The notes under the pieces: generated by a model
What the model saw: the letters and a program-made list of their open reading frames with translations, nothing else
Told to the model about the DNA's origin: nothing
Database searches by the model: none
NCBI GenBank assembly: GCA_026874595.1
Contig: CM049321.1
Span: 19,004,979-19,068,978 of the forward strand
DNA from: Sipunculus nudus
Taxonomy: Eukaryota > Annelida > Sipuncula > Golfingiida > Sipunculidae
Reading direction: 5' to 3'
Length of the DNA stretch: 64,000 nucleotides
Translations under genes and position numbers: made by a program
Shown here: positions 36,990 through 47,655 of the stretch, in pieces
How positions within the stretch are numbered: position 1 is the stretch's first letter
Layout of the letters: the number at the start of each line of letters is the position of its first letter

Positions 36990-37961
36990 TGTAAAGTTTT
37001 AACTGGGGGTAAGATGACTCAAGCCAGGTTTACTAAAGGGGCGTGTTTATTCATCTTTCTCCAAAAATACAATCATCATATTCTCCGCCGGTCACCCTAC
37101 CTACCGGCCCTTGTCCCCGTCAATCATTCAACCCGGCTCGCCATTGGCCGACGCTCCCGGTGCCCCGCCTCAGAAGAGATGCTGGGGAGGACAGACCAAT
37201 AGCAAGACGGGCGCCGACCGCGGGGCTATGCCTTTGTTTAAAAGTATGAAATACCTGTCACAAAGCCCTATCACTATCAGCTTGTTCTAACAACTCCGGC
37301 ATCTAATGCCTGTCAGCTAAACAAACATGTACACAGAAGATTCTACTTCATATATTTTATCTTAATCCTAGCCGGGTGCGGCCGGTACTTCGACCCGGTA
37401 TAATTATCAAAGCAATGACACGGGTGACTCGGCCAGCAGGTTAATTGCATAACCCCATATGGCAAGGGTTACGATAACGGCCGTGGCAACCAAGTCCATA
37501 CTAATTGGTAATATTATAAAAAATATACACTCCTTAGTTAGAGTTGTAACAACAAGTTACAAAATGACTAAAATTTAAATACTTGTAATAATATAAAAAT
37601 TAAATAGGCGTAAGATATACTGATTCTAAACATGACAATGGGAAAGGATAGATTTGTCACCAAGGATGACCGGGCGGCTTGTGGTTCTTATACAAATATA
37701 CTACAGTTTCCTACGTTCACCTTTCGTGTATATATATTATATAAAAATGTAACTATAAAATGCACTTCATATACATAACAGTATTCTTAGTTCACTTCAT
37801 ATACATAACAACAGTATTCTTAGTTCTATATATTTACAACTATGATATGACTTTAAATTAGTCAGTAAGATATAATAATGGTTCTGCTGTCTCTGTATAT
37901 TTTAGTTGAAAACATGATATTTAATTACAATTTAAGAGGCGGGAGCGAGTCAGATCTTACA
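36990..37961 (-). mobile_element. 3' LTR of the env-bearing provirus
   Basis: About 972 bp, the partner of 44351-45354. AATAAA on the minus strand (37046-37051) is a possible polyadenylation signal. A G-rich purine-like stretch (minus strand of 37962-37985) lies just upstream and may be the polypurine tract. Confidence 0.88.
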
Positions 37962-38585
37962 CTCGCACATCCCCCAGGGAAAAAAATCAGAATGATTTTT
38001 TTTTAATGTACCTTTTTATACATAAATACAGACACCCGCGCACGTTAATATATACATATATATACACATACAAACACAAAGCATATATATTCATATATAT
38101 GCGTATCTAGTTTGTGTTTTTCGAGTGCGACATGGCTGTTCTATGCCGATAATATGGGAAATGGGAATGCTTTATTACAACAACAAAAAAGTGCGAATGA
38201 TTCATAAAATAATGGGGTTTTTTGGGGGGGCGGGGTGGGGGGGGAATTCGATTTAAAAAAATGGTGTATTATTGTTGGGACCAACGATTCGTATGTTTCA
38301 TATGAGGCAAGATCTGACATGGTCGCACACAAATTGGTTATATTATAATTATTAGTTACTCACTATCAAAGGAGTTAGAAACACAAATAATCAATAAATC
38401 CTATATGAATAATACATATTTCTGAAATAATTTACTTGGGAGCCTGTGAACGCCCGGGCGCCTCACACTCCGGGTGGACATTATTGTGGTCTTGGCCCCC
38501 GGAGGTGCTTCCCTATTATGATTCTGGCCCATGATTATCATTATTATGTAGTCTGTTCGATTTCTGTCTGGGCTGTCCGCTCAGG
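37962..38585 (-). other. 3' untranslated region of the provirus with G-rich run
   Basis: No coding frame is seen between the env stop and the 3' LTR. The plus strand has a run of G tracts at about 38214-38246 that could form a G-quadruplex, and TA-rich dinucleotide stretches near 38048-38100. Confidence 0.6.
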
Positions 38586-40266
38586 TCATCTTAGCAGAGT
38601 GTTCCACGGAGGGAGTTCTGGAGGTTGTCCGCTGTTGTTTCGACGAGCACGGCAGTACCAAATACCAAGCAGCACAGTGATAACGATGAGGATGACGGCC
38701 GTTGCGGAGATATTTAAGCCCGACGTCCAAGTCCATGTGTTTGCTGGTGGTGATGCGGGATCACGCAGGGCACGGAGGGTAATAGGTTGCAGCTCGAGCT
38801 AGGGCTGCCCAATGAAAATCGGACACTAAACGAAATACATCGGACAGATTTATGCCCACTGGTATTGAGTTTATCGAAATGTTACTTGAGTATTGGTTCA
38901 TACCTTTTATATTCCATGATGGTGTTCGGAACTGGCAGTTCGCTCGTAGTGTGATCCTGTAGACCCCTGGGCTAAGATATGTTTTATGTTCTGGTGCGCC
39001 CGTGCAGTGTGACAACGAAGTGACCCCTGGAGTTGACATTACAAATTCACCCGGGGTGGGCTCCCACACGGTCGTGGCGTTAAGTTTAATGGTCTTAAAA
39101 TGAAAAAAAATTTGCGAGGGCAGTGTCCTGGGTGATAAGAGCCCTCTCACAGTGGTAATGTAGTAGCGAGAACCTAGGACCGGTGCGGCATATTGGCGGC
39201 TGATCACCCACACACCAGGATGGTTGGAATATGGTGCCGTCCGTAGTGCTCATGACAACTTCATTTGCGACTAGGACCTTTGTAAAAAGTGGCTGTGAAG
39301 TTTGGATCGGCCATAATCGAATAGAGTAACGCAGGTAGGACTCCTGTCCTCGCAATGGAAAACGTGCACGGAGGACTTACGATACGGCTGCTGTCCATAG
39401 AGGTTCCAAGGTGACACACGAGTAATACCAGCGTGGCGGCAGAGTGAGATGACCCGCGGCCTGTGCGTTGTTCATAAGCGTATGTAGCTCTGCAGGAGGG
39501 AGTATCTCTTCCGTTAGGCGTTTTAATTCTAAAGATTGTCTTTGTCGAAGGTAGTGCGCTACCTGGCGATGGTATGCTGCCGCGGCTCGTTTCTGAGGTG
39601 ATTAGCAAATGTTCTATCAAATAGAGGTACCATAAGGAACGGATACGCTTCTGTTCTTGGTGTATCACCGAAGTGGTACTCGAAGTTATGTTGTATAGAG
39701 CGACTTGCAAACTGTTAATTCGATTACGGTTATGTATGATGGCTGTTTGTTGAGTTTTAGTTACCGTGAGTAATTGGTGAACCCGATGAATAGTCTGGAT
39801 GGATGTTTTTGGAGGATCTGTACCAGATGTTTATAATTTTGAAGTTCTTGTTCGGTCTATGTTCCAAACAGCATGTGTGAAATCGTGCCTATAAAATTTA
39901 AAGGTGCCCGCTTACGTCTAGAGTAGATTCGGCGAGGTCCGTTGAGCAGCTGCTGGATCCAGTTTAGACGGCGAACCCAATTTCGGTGTATCGACTTCGG
40001 CTTGTTGTTTTGCAGTGTTGGGATTAGAGCGCTTACTTTCTTTGTGGCTTGCACTAATGAACTATCTAAATTCGGAGGGTGTAGAATCACTAGAACTGTC
40101 CATGTGGATTCCAGAGATACGCATTCTGTACCTTTGTCAAGGTTATTCCTTGCGGTATCTCAGATATCTGTACCCCGGCAGGCGGTATTTCTGGTTGAGC
40201 TACAACCGGATCGCCATAACTAATCAGAGCACTCGTCGCCACTGTCCAGTAAACCTGCCAATACAT
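38586..40266 (-). pseudogene. Env-like ORF3 (F-type fusion glycoprotein), broken
   Basis: An ATG at 40264-40266 opens a frame with a hydrophobic N-terminus (probable signal peptide) inside the end of pol. A surface-type domain of only about 115 codons leads to a basic furin-like site RRKR (39908-39919), followed at once by a hydrophobic, glycine-containing stretch typical of a fusion peptide. A stop sits at 39857-39859. The extracellular part continues in several broken frames (39261-39710, 38761-39213) with scattered Cys and N-glycosylation sequons. After another frameshift near 38800, a membrane helix (about 38655-38705) and a short basic tail end at TGA 38586-38588. The order matches the gypsy/baculovirus F-type envelope. 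Several breaks make it non-functional. Confidence 0.75.
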
Positions 40267-40745
40267 CACACCGGACTCTCTTTTGTGGCCGTAGCCTTGG
40301 GCCTCTAGAATGACTATAAGGGGAGGGGGTATGAACTATTTTATCCCTGCAGGGCACGGAGTCTGTGAGTTCATTATCGGTGTCATCAGGATCTGATTGG
40401 ACCGGAGGTTGTTTGTTTGAACGTGGTTGGTTAATCAAGGATAACGGTTGTGGCTCAGCAGCTGGGATTGAGGGGCGTTTACTATCAGGACCTGTGGAGT
40501 TAAGAGTGCGGGGGTCAGGTGTGGCGGGAGTCATGGGTTCAGCTGAATGGGCAACATTGTTGTTCAATTCTAGATTATTTAAGTGATTGGGCGATGATTG
40601 TGGAAGAAGATGACTTGAAGGTGCAAGGGATGTCGCATCAGAGTTTAACTGAGAACGCCTGCGGCGGGGCCTGGGGTTAACTTCATCCCATCTGATATTA
40701 GGGTCGATTAGCCGTACCCTCTCTCGGTGGAGTTTTTTTTTTTTG
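40220..40745 (-). pseudogene. Pol C-terminal tail, proline-rich
   Basis: Following the homopolymer frameshift, the frame reads HRERVRLIDPNIRWDEV (the usual end of the gypsy integrase C-terminal domain). A long low-complexity Pro/Ser/Asn-rich tail follows, with a stop at 40220-40222. It overlaps the start of the env ORF by about 45 bases, the compact pol-env arrangement known from errantiviruses. Confidence 0.75.
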
Positions 40746-41790
40746 TTTGTCCGGTCGTTTGGCAGCGTAAATAGCAGGTAGAACCAGAGACACGTGTAAC
40801 TAACCACTCGGGGTCCCAGCGTGATGTGAAGGTGCGTGGTTCAGGCACTTTTATAACCACGTGGTCACCCACCCTGATGTCGCTTGCCTGTGCACGTTTC
40901 GCGAGACGGTCCTGATTGTAATGGCGTGAATCCGTTGTATGATCTCGTGCGTCCGTTAGCGCTTGGGCAAGGTCATCTAATCTATTTCCAAACGATTGCC
41001 AAGAGGCGGTGCTTTTGAGAAGCCTAGTCAAGGGGGCTCTAGATTGTCTTCCGTACATTAAAAAGAAGGGAGAGTAGTTTGTGACTGAGCTTACACTAAT
41101 GCGATATGCAAATAAAACGTCACCCACGTGATCTTCCCATGTTTCAGGTTTGTTATTTACGGCTTTAGCCAAGGCCTCATTGAATGTACGGTGGAAACGC
41201 TCTATTTTCCCATTACTTGGGGATCTGATTGGTGTAGTCCGCCGGTGTTCCACCCCTAATACCCGTAAATATTCCTCCTAATCGTGTGCAATGAATTCAC
41301 AACCGTTATATGTTATGACTACTTCTGGGACGGAGTGTCTGGGGAGAAACTTATTAGCGAATGTATCCCAAATTACAGCATTTGTTTTGCACGTTATAGG
41401 GTAGGCTTCTGCCCTCCCGTACAAGGACATATGATTGTTAGCATGTACGCATTGCCCTGAGTGGACCGCGGGAGTGGACCTATGAGGTCCATACCAACGA
41501 CTGACATGGGGGACGCTCCTAGTGGCATTTCACCCATAGGCGCATGATCTTGAATTCGGCTGAGAGCCTGACACATGGCACATTTCTTTAAGACTGCACG
41601 AACGAACCGACGCATACCTGGCCACACATAGGCTTCGCAAATGGGGGCTAGCGTTTTTTTTTTTTTTTTTGGGTGGACATATGGCCAACTTCTCTATGGG
41701 CCCTAAGCGTGACTTTTTCCAGGTATTCAAATGGTAAGACCAGCCGAGGGTACTCTGGTGAGTTTAGACGCGGTGTTGCCGTGCTATAGA
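40708..41790 (-). pseudogene. Integrase of the env-bearing provirus, catalytic Asp lost
   Basis: The HHCC domain is visible as HREVGH (about 41687-41705) and KKCAMC (about 41571-41588), with a homopolymer (41657-41670) that shifts the frame between them. The first catalytic Asp is in GMDLIGPL. The position of the second catalytic Asp reads Tyr (TAT, minus strand of 41308-41310), 35 residues before the conserved Glu in KIERFHRTFNEA. A TAG interrupts between them. The C-terminal part includes FLMYGRQSRAP and CYLRCQTTGQ, then a T-rich tract (about 40731-40743) where the frame shifts. Confidence 0.85.
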
Positions 41791-41860
41791 GAACGCCGTT
41801 AATAGTAACATAATCGGAATCCTCATCATTGGCTCCTTCAAACTGCTCGGGAAACAGTGA

Positions 41861-42520
41861 TTATTGCCACTGGCTAACGAGATCTAGGTTTAGGCCGTCC
41901 ATGGGTACTGGTATTTGTTCCGCGTTTAGGTCATCAGGGTATGCATTCGGAGCGACCCATTCGACGTCTGAGTCGATCACAGCAATTGTTTCTGTAGGTG
42001 GAATGCGCGATAAGAAATCGGCGCGAATATTGTTCCTTCCACGACGGTACTGAATACCAGCGCCATATTCTGCCAAGAGTATGGCCCAGCGTTGCATCTT
42101 AGTGTTAGCCATTTGTTTTGTGAAGAGGCAAGTTAAGGGTCAATGATCCGTAAACACGGTGAAGTTGGCGCCGTACAGATACGGTCTGAGCTTCGTTATA
42201 CAGTAAATCACGCTGTATGCTTCGCGTTCGATGGTGGGCCTACGGCGTTGGCTGGACGAGAGTTGATGGGACACGTACTGCACCATGCGTTCGGTGCCGT
42301 CTTCATAAATTTGACATACAATTTCACCCACTGCAAACGCGCTGCTGTCAGTGTATAAACGGTATGGTAACTCGGGGCGGGGGTGGCTAATACCGTGATT
42401 CGACGTCAGAAAGTCGTTAAGCTTGTTGAAATCAGATTCACATTCCGGTGTCCATCGGAAACGAGCGTGTTTCCGCGTGAGAGCTACTAAAGGTTCTGAT
42501 ATTTCGGCATAGCGGGCCAT
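41861..42520 (-). pseudogene. RNase H of the env-bearing provirus
   Basis: The piece 42140-42520 contains LYTDSSAFAVG, then IEREAYSVIYC and FTVFTDH, which are three of the conserved acidic positions of gypsy RNase H. The frame breaks at about 42139, and the tether continues in 41861-42112 with KMQRWAILLAEY and ADFLSRIPP. The domain is nearly full length. Confidence 0.85.
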
Positions 42521-42540
42521 GCATTAGCGATAATAGCCTG

Positions 42541-43372
42541 TCATGCCGAGAAACGATCGCACCTGCCTGACAGTTTTCGGTACTGGCATGTCACGAATTG
42601 CAGATTTTTTTTTTCTGGATCTGCTGGGATTCCATTTTTGTTTACGTGGTATCCTAAGAGTTTTATGTCTTTTAACAGGAAATGACATTTGGAGGCCTTG
42701 GGTTTTAAATTTGCCTGACTAAGTCGGTCGAATACCAATTTGAGGTGTTGCGCGTGTCCCTGTTCGGACATACTGTAAATGACAATGTCGTCAATGTACA
42801 CTAAAATGCATTTTCCCAATAAATCATGGAACAGGAATTCCATAATTCTCTGGAAATGGCTCGGTCCCGTAGATAATCCGAACGGGCATCGGACGAATTC
42901 AATAAGGCCCCTGTGACAAACAAAAGCGGTTTTTTTCTATATCATCAGGGAGAACGGGGACTTGGTGGTATCCGCTTTTAAGGTCTAAAGTTTAGAAAAC
43001 CGCGCTGTGGCCAATTTGGTCGAAAATGTCTTGAATGTTCGGTAAAGGATATCTATCTTTTTTTGTAATGGCATTGAGGCGCCGGTATTTGACACAGAAT
43101 AGTGTCTTGCCGTCAGATTTTGGTACGAGTGTAACAGGCGACGCCCATGCGGACTGAGACGGGCGAATTATTCTCTGCTCTTACATGGAGTCAATTTCTC
43201 TCGAGATAGTGTGGCGTTTGGTTAGAGGCGTACGGTAGGGACGTTGAACAATGGGCCCTCCTTCCGTATATATGCGGATTGGGCTCAAGTTACATAGACT
43301 TAAAGGACTGTTAGGATCCGCGAATACATCATTATATTCAACTAAGATTTCGTTGATTGATAGGGATATGCG
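42541..43372 (-). pseudogene. Reverse transcriptase of the env-bearing provirus
   Basis: The pre-RT linker (LVEYNDVFADP) begins at about 43350, immediately after Gag, so no protease separates them. RT motifs include [15 protein letters not shown], a DLKSGYHQVPV phrase and the active-site YIDD at 42787-42798. Stops and frameshifts occur near 43180, 42990 and 42940. The 100-residue piece 42541-42843 is the longest open part. Confidence 0.85.
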
Positions 43373-44291
43373 AAGGAGCTAGTCGGGCCCTGCACTCACA
43401 AGCTAGATGGCCCGGCTTGTTGCAAGCAAAACAGATTGGTTTACCATCTGGAGTCCAGGCTTGGGATGGACGGGGGTTATTCGTATGATTGTTGGGGCGT
43501 GACCGAGACTGGGAAATGGCAGCGATTGTTTGTGGGGGGTTTAACCGTAAACGGTCTGACGAGTGCTCAAGGGAAGTCAGGCAATCGAGTAGTAACTCAT
43601 TACTTAACGCCGCCGGTGTGTTGGTTACTGCGGACACGTCCATGGGTTCCTCCTCGCGTCCAAGGCGGGCATATGCGATTTCACCGGCCTCGTACGATGA
43701 TGTTAATTCGAATGCCATTTCCACGGAGGTTGGTCGACTTTCGGCTACCAGTCGGCGAGCTAGGTGAGTTGAGCGGAGACCCCTGGCGTAGGCTTTCAGG
43801 AGAAGACAGGTCTGGTCCTCATTTGTTGCGTGTCTTGGGTAAGCAGCCATGGCGGCTTCCCGAAAGCGTCTGATAAATCCAGCTAATGTCTCATTACTGT
43901 TCTGTTTCATGCTTTCTATCCTATCTCTTAAATAGGAAGCCTCGTCAGCGGGTAGGAAAGCTGATTGCAGAAGTGATTTCAACTCTGCCCATGGCGTGTC
44001 TAGACGGTTTCCTGGGGGATCCCCTGCTTGCGCCCTCTGTGTAAGATATCGTTCCAATTCGTCTGCTAAGGCCCCCGTGCATGTTCGCAGAGCTATTGTT
44101 AGGATATCGGCATTAGAGTTGGTGTAGTGTAGCTCTCTCAACCTCTTTTGTCCAGGTACGAAATGCCGTTGGTGTGGAACCTGAGCATATGGACCTGGGT
44201 TCCACTAACCTGTTTAGCTGGTGGCGGTGCTCCTGGCCTGTTCAAATTGTATGAGCCCTTCCGTTAAATGATTGAACTGCTGGGCATCCAT
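43338..44291 (-). pseudogene. Gag of the env-bearing provirus
   Basis: The likely start ATG is at 44289-44291 (MDAQQFNHLTEG). A TAA interrupts it at codon 26 (44214-44216), and the next part is readable only after frame changes. The main open piece is 43338-44141. Its capsid-like helical region contains the phrase ETLAGFIRRFREAA, and a single CCHC knuckle (CFACNKPGHLACEC) is at 43392-43433. The frame then closes shortly after the knuckle, directly against RT-linker sequence. Confidence 0.82.
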
Positions 44292-44350
44292 GGCGTGTAG
44301 GTACTGTATGTAATATCTGACAATCAGAAGTAACTGGCAAACGTCGTCAG

Positions 44351-45354
44351 TGTAAAGTTTTAAATGGGGGTAAGATGACTCAAACCAGGTTTACTGAAGA
44401 GACGTGTTTATTCATCTTTCTCCAAAAATACAATCATCACATTTTCCGCCGGTCACCCTACCTACCGGCCCTTGTCCCCGTCAATCATTCAACCCGGCTC
44501 GCCATTGGCCGACGCTCCTGGTGCCCCGTCTCAGAAGAGACGAGGCTGGGGAGGACAGACCAATAGCAAGACGGGCGCCGACCACGGGGCTATGCCTTTG
44601 TTTAAAAGTATGAAATACCTGTCACAAAGCCCTATCACTATCAGCTTGTTCTAACAACTCCGGCATCTAATGCCTGTCAGCTAAACAAACATGTACACAG
44701 ATGATTCTACTTCATATATTTTATCTTAATCCTAGCCAGGTGCGGCCGGTACTTCGACCCGGTATAATTATCAAAGCAATGACACCGGTGACTCGGCCAG
44801 CAGGTTAATTGCATAACCCCATATGGCAAGGGTCACGATAACGGCCGTGGCAACCAAGTCCATACTAATTGGTAATATTATAAAAATATACACTCCTTGG
44901 TTAGAGTTGTAACAACAAATTACAAAATGACTAAAATCTATATACTTGTAATAATATAAAAATTAAATATGCGTAAGATATACTGATTCTAAACATGACA
45001 ATAGAAAAGGATAGATTTGTATATAATAATCTTAAAGTTGCGTAACAATGAGAGAGAGCCAAGGGTACCGGGCGGCTTGTGGTTCTTATACATATATACT
45101 ACAGTTTCTTATGTTCACCTTTCGTGTATATATATTATATAAACATGCAACTATAAAATGCACTTCATATACATAACAGTATTCTTAGTTCACTTCATAT
45201 ACATAACGACAGTATTCTTAGTTCTATATATTTAAAACTATGGTATGACTTTAAATTTGTCAGTAAGATATAGTAATGGTTCTGCTGTCTCTGTTTATTT
45301 TATATATTCTGATATTGAATTATTTAAGAGGCGGGCGGCATGTCAGATCTTACA
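44351..45354 (-). mobile_element. 5' LTR of the env-bearing provirus
   Basis: About 1,004 bp. It shares with the 3' LTR the edges TGTAAAGTTTTAA (44351) and GTCAGATCTTACA (to 45354), and most of its interior. It contains a private stretch at about 45017-45065 that the other LTR lacks. Confidence 0.88.
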
Positions 45355-45383
45355 TCATGGTAATTATATTATAGTTGCTGGGG

Positions 45384-45614
45384 TCACCTAGGTTTCCGTA
45401 TAGTGTAATTATTCTGACATAACCCATGTCCTAAGGCCATATCCGTAACGCCTATAGCTTGCAGAAGGAGTTTATGGAACTGTGTTAGAGGCAGGCCCTT
45501 CCATTGCATGACCACGTAAGGTGTGATGCCATCGTTAGAATTGTAGAAGCCACACAAGGTTGCGTCAACTGCCTTGCAGGATTTTTCCTCAGTAGGAAAG
45601 TTTTCTTCGTAGGT
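45384..45614 (-). CDS. Putative terminal exon of an unknown cysteine-containing protein
   Basis: The minus strand has 77 open codons after an acceptor-like TTTTCAATCATGACAG (about 45615-45630), ending in TGA at 45384-45386. The peptide has ordinary amino-acid composition with three Cys (around SCKAVDATLCGF and GHGLCQNNYT) and one NYT sequon, which suggests a secreted or extracellular protein. It lacks an ATG start, as expected for an internal or last exon. The stop lies only 30 bp from the provirus LTR, so the 3' UTR is probably disrupted. I do not recognise the family. Confidence 0.4.
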   Translation of the reverse strand, partial: TYEENFPTEEKSCKAVDATLCGFYNSNDGITPYVVMQWKGLPLTQFHKLLLQAIGVTDMALGHGLCQNNYTIRKPR

Positions 45615-46658
45615 CTGTCATGATTGAAAACTTATATTGCATCCAGTGCTTCATGACCCACCTCTGTGTGGCCGAAATACGTACAGTTCATAGTGTTGGA
45701 CATCAGACCTACCTACCACCCCCTCTTATCTGTATTTGGACTGACCCATTAATAGGCCACCCCATAGGTTAAGTAGGCTGTCCTGGTGGGTCAGGGCATG
45801 CAGGGCCCTTCACTTGGTCTCTGGTGCCTGAATGGGATGAGTGTGGCCACTAGATATAGTAACCTGGCGAAAATACCTGCATCTCAAAAGATAGTACTAA
45901 CTCTTGTCATTATATAAGACGTGCTACGGGGGCTAAACGTTAATCGACATAAGGAGAAATTTTCAAATAGTAGGCCAACCGCCGTGATTGTTTTAGATCT
46001 TTGCTCATCACGTTTAACTAATATACATTAATAGGCCTTATGGGTTCTGTTGCCTTTTGGATGCCCTCAACATATGGTTCCAATGCGGTGTGAGCGTTTC
46101 AGTTTAAAACTGAACACCCTTTTCCGGACCAAAAGACCTTTTTTCAGGGTTCCTCATTGGTTTTCCTTATCCTTTTCTAAAATCAGGAATCCGCCCCCTG
46201 AAATAGCGATTCGAGCAAATCAGTATGCAGCAGGTCGGGTCTCATTTGGTTTCTTGCCTATGTAGGCCTATGTAGGCCTATATATACCAAGCAGATGCGG
46301 ATCCAGGTGGGGGGGGGTAGGTTTTGTCATAGGGGATACGTCTTCCTTGGTTGGACTCCTCGATCCTTTCTTGAATCCTGGATTTATTCATAGATTTATA
46401 GATTCCTAGATTCTATTAGACTCATAGTAATCTATTCATATATAAACATAGATTCCAAGTGGGGAAACACTCAAGCAATCCTGTCACTGTCATTGGCACA
46501 TAAAAATGAGTAGGCGTTACTTGAAGACCACAGCGAAATGTTATTCAAATATTGTATTGAACTTGTAACATTTGTCAAATAAATATTTAAAAATAAATGT
46601 TGGCATTAGAGGTGTTTATAGTCTTATCTGTTAGGATGTGAACCAACCTCAGTAGGTC
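45615..46658. other. Non-coding region upstream of the tRNA gene
   Basis: I see no supported gene. The region holds a short tandem of TAGGCCTATG-type repeats (46256-46284), a G-run near 46310 and AT-rich simple sequence (46380-46450). Confidence 0.5.
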
Positions 46659-46731
46659 GCCTCGATAGCGCAGTAGGTAGCGCGTGAGTCTCATAATCTC
46701 AAGGTCGTGAGTTCGATCCTCACTCGGGGCA
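46659..46731 (+). tRNA. tRNA-Met (CAT), elongator
   Basis: The cloverleaf is complete. The acceptor stem is GCCTCGA/TCGGGGC (with one U-G pair), the D arm GCGC...GCGC, the anticodon loop CTCATAA with anticodon CAT at 46692-46694, and the T arm GTGAG-TTCGATC-CTCAC is perfect. The T-T opposition at the base of the anticodon stem is also usual for eukaryotic elongator Met tRNA. The sequence has internal A and B boxes, no intron and no encoded CCA. A T4 stretch at 46738-46741 is a likely RNA polymerase III terminator. Confidence 0.95.
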
Positions 46732-46736
46732 GACTA

Positions 46737-46750
46737 CTTTTCTTTTATTT
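46737..46750 (+). terminator. Pol III terminator of tRNA-Met
   Basis: TTTT begins six bases after the discriminator base and is followed by further T-rich sequence. Confidence 0.7.
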
Positions 46751-47429
46751 TTGATCCCACTTCATTTCGAAACTCATTCAGTCGCACATTGCTCAGGCCT
46801 TCTAACTTGGCAACGGTGTTTTGTTCTATTATAGGCAATAACAAACCTTTAAATGTTTATAATCAGATGATTATTTGTAGCGATCGTCTGCCAAATTTGT
46901 TCCAGAATCCTCCGATAGATGTCGCTGAATAAAATTCCAACTTCCAAGCACATCTGTAAAGTTAAGTTTGTCTCGTAAACGAAGAGATAATGTGTAACCC
47001 CTGATCTATGTGTCGATGGCCAAGTAAAACATTATTTCACGAAAAACAAAATTGGTTGAGGTGTTCAGACAGTCATCAGGGATCATGAGAGAGCACAAAC
47101 CACCGGTAATGTAGCAATTAAATTGTAAAGCCTAAAGGACACTCACTTGTAAATGACTAAACGATTAAAACCTCGTTCTGTCAACCAATTTCGTTTTTCG
47201 TGAAAAAATGCTTTATGTGCGTGCCTGAAACTATTCGGCCTGTGACAAATGGCGCAGCCTGCAGGATTTGAACCTGGCGCTTAAGCCACGGAACATATGT
47301 TGTGCATCTTCCTTGACCGCCTGTTTACTGCCTAACAACAAGACACAGGATTACACCATTATAACACTAATAAGTATTTGTTTCATGGTTTCATTAAACT
47401 TGAATCACCAGTTTTAAACATTAACTTAC
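46751..47429. other. Non-coding region downstream of tRNA-Met
   Basis: A diverged inverted pair involving AAACAAAATTGG-like and CCAATTTCGTTTTTCGTG phrases flanks about 47040-47210, suggesting a small fold-back repeat. A tRNA B-box-like patch at 47264-47276 (minus strand) is not part of a full cloverleaf. Confidence 0.35.
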
Positions 47430-47446
47430 CTTTTTACCAGAGGCAT
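47430..47446 (-). CDS. Possible first coding exon (short, minus strand)
   Basis: On the minus strand, ATG at 47444-47446 with a purine at -3 opens MPLVK, then an excellent donor AAAAG|GTAAGTTA (47424-47430). The frame is also open for about 26 codons upstream, which would be 5' UTR. It could be the start of the gene whose last exon is 45384-45614, but the phases do not join directly, so at least one further exon would be needed. Confidence 0.25.
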
Positions 47447-47655
47447 GTCAGCGACATAAGTAGGGACAGAGAAATACAGTCGAATGAGCGCACTTGAAGA
47501 CCTCACTGAGAGCCTCGCTGACTTGAGTGATTGACAGCTAAAATTTTGTTACATTTTGTTTCATCCTGCCCCGCTCTGAAGAGTGACGCGCTGGCACGGG
47601 ATATACACCTGTTGACACGTGGTTGCTAGGGCATTGGGTGGTTTGAGTCTGAGGC

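Larger units (their letters stand above)
36990..45354 (-). mobile_element. Env-bearing Ty3/gypsy provirus (errantivirus-like), complete but defective
   Basis: Two LTRs (36990-37961 and 44351-45354) flank a minus-strand interior. In order it encodes Gag, RT, RNase H, integrase and an env-like ORF3. The LTR ends are TGTAAG...TTTACA in element orientation. Flanks CCAT and TCAT may be a 4-bp target duplication with one mismatch. The LTRs differ by about 5 % in the first 200 bp and by an indel block near 45017-45065, so the insertion is old. Protease is absent, and all ORFs carry stops or frameshifts. Confidence 0.88.

Noticed and set aside
38446-43873. Several plus-strand ORFs (38446-38802, 39942-40308, 40365-40586, 43436-43873)
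   Set aside because: They are antisense to env, pol and gag of the minus-strand provirus.
36990-45354. The two 1-kb direct repeats as a segmental duplication
   Set aside because: Their edges (TG...CA), the Gag-pol-env interior and the position of coding sequence show that they are LTRs of one provirus.
47247-47300. tRNA-like patch with GGTTCAAATCC on the minus strand
   Set aside because: Only the T arm is convincing. The acceptor halves do not pair and no anticodon arm forms, so it is at best a remnant.
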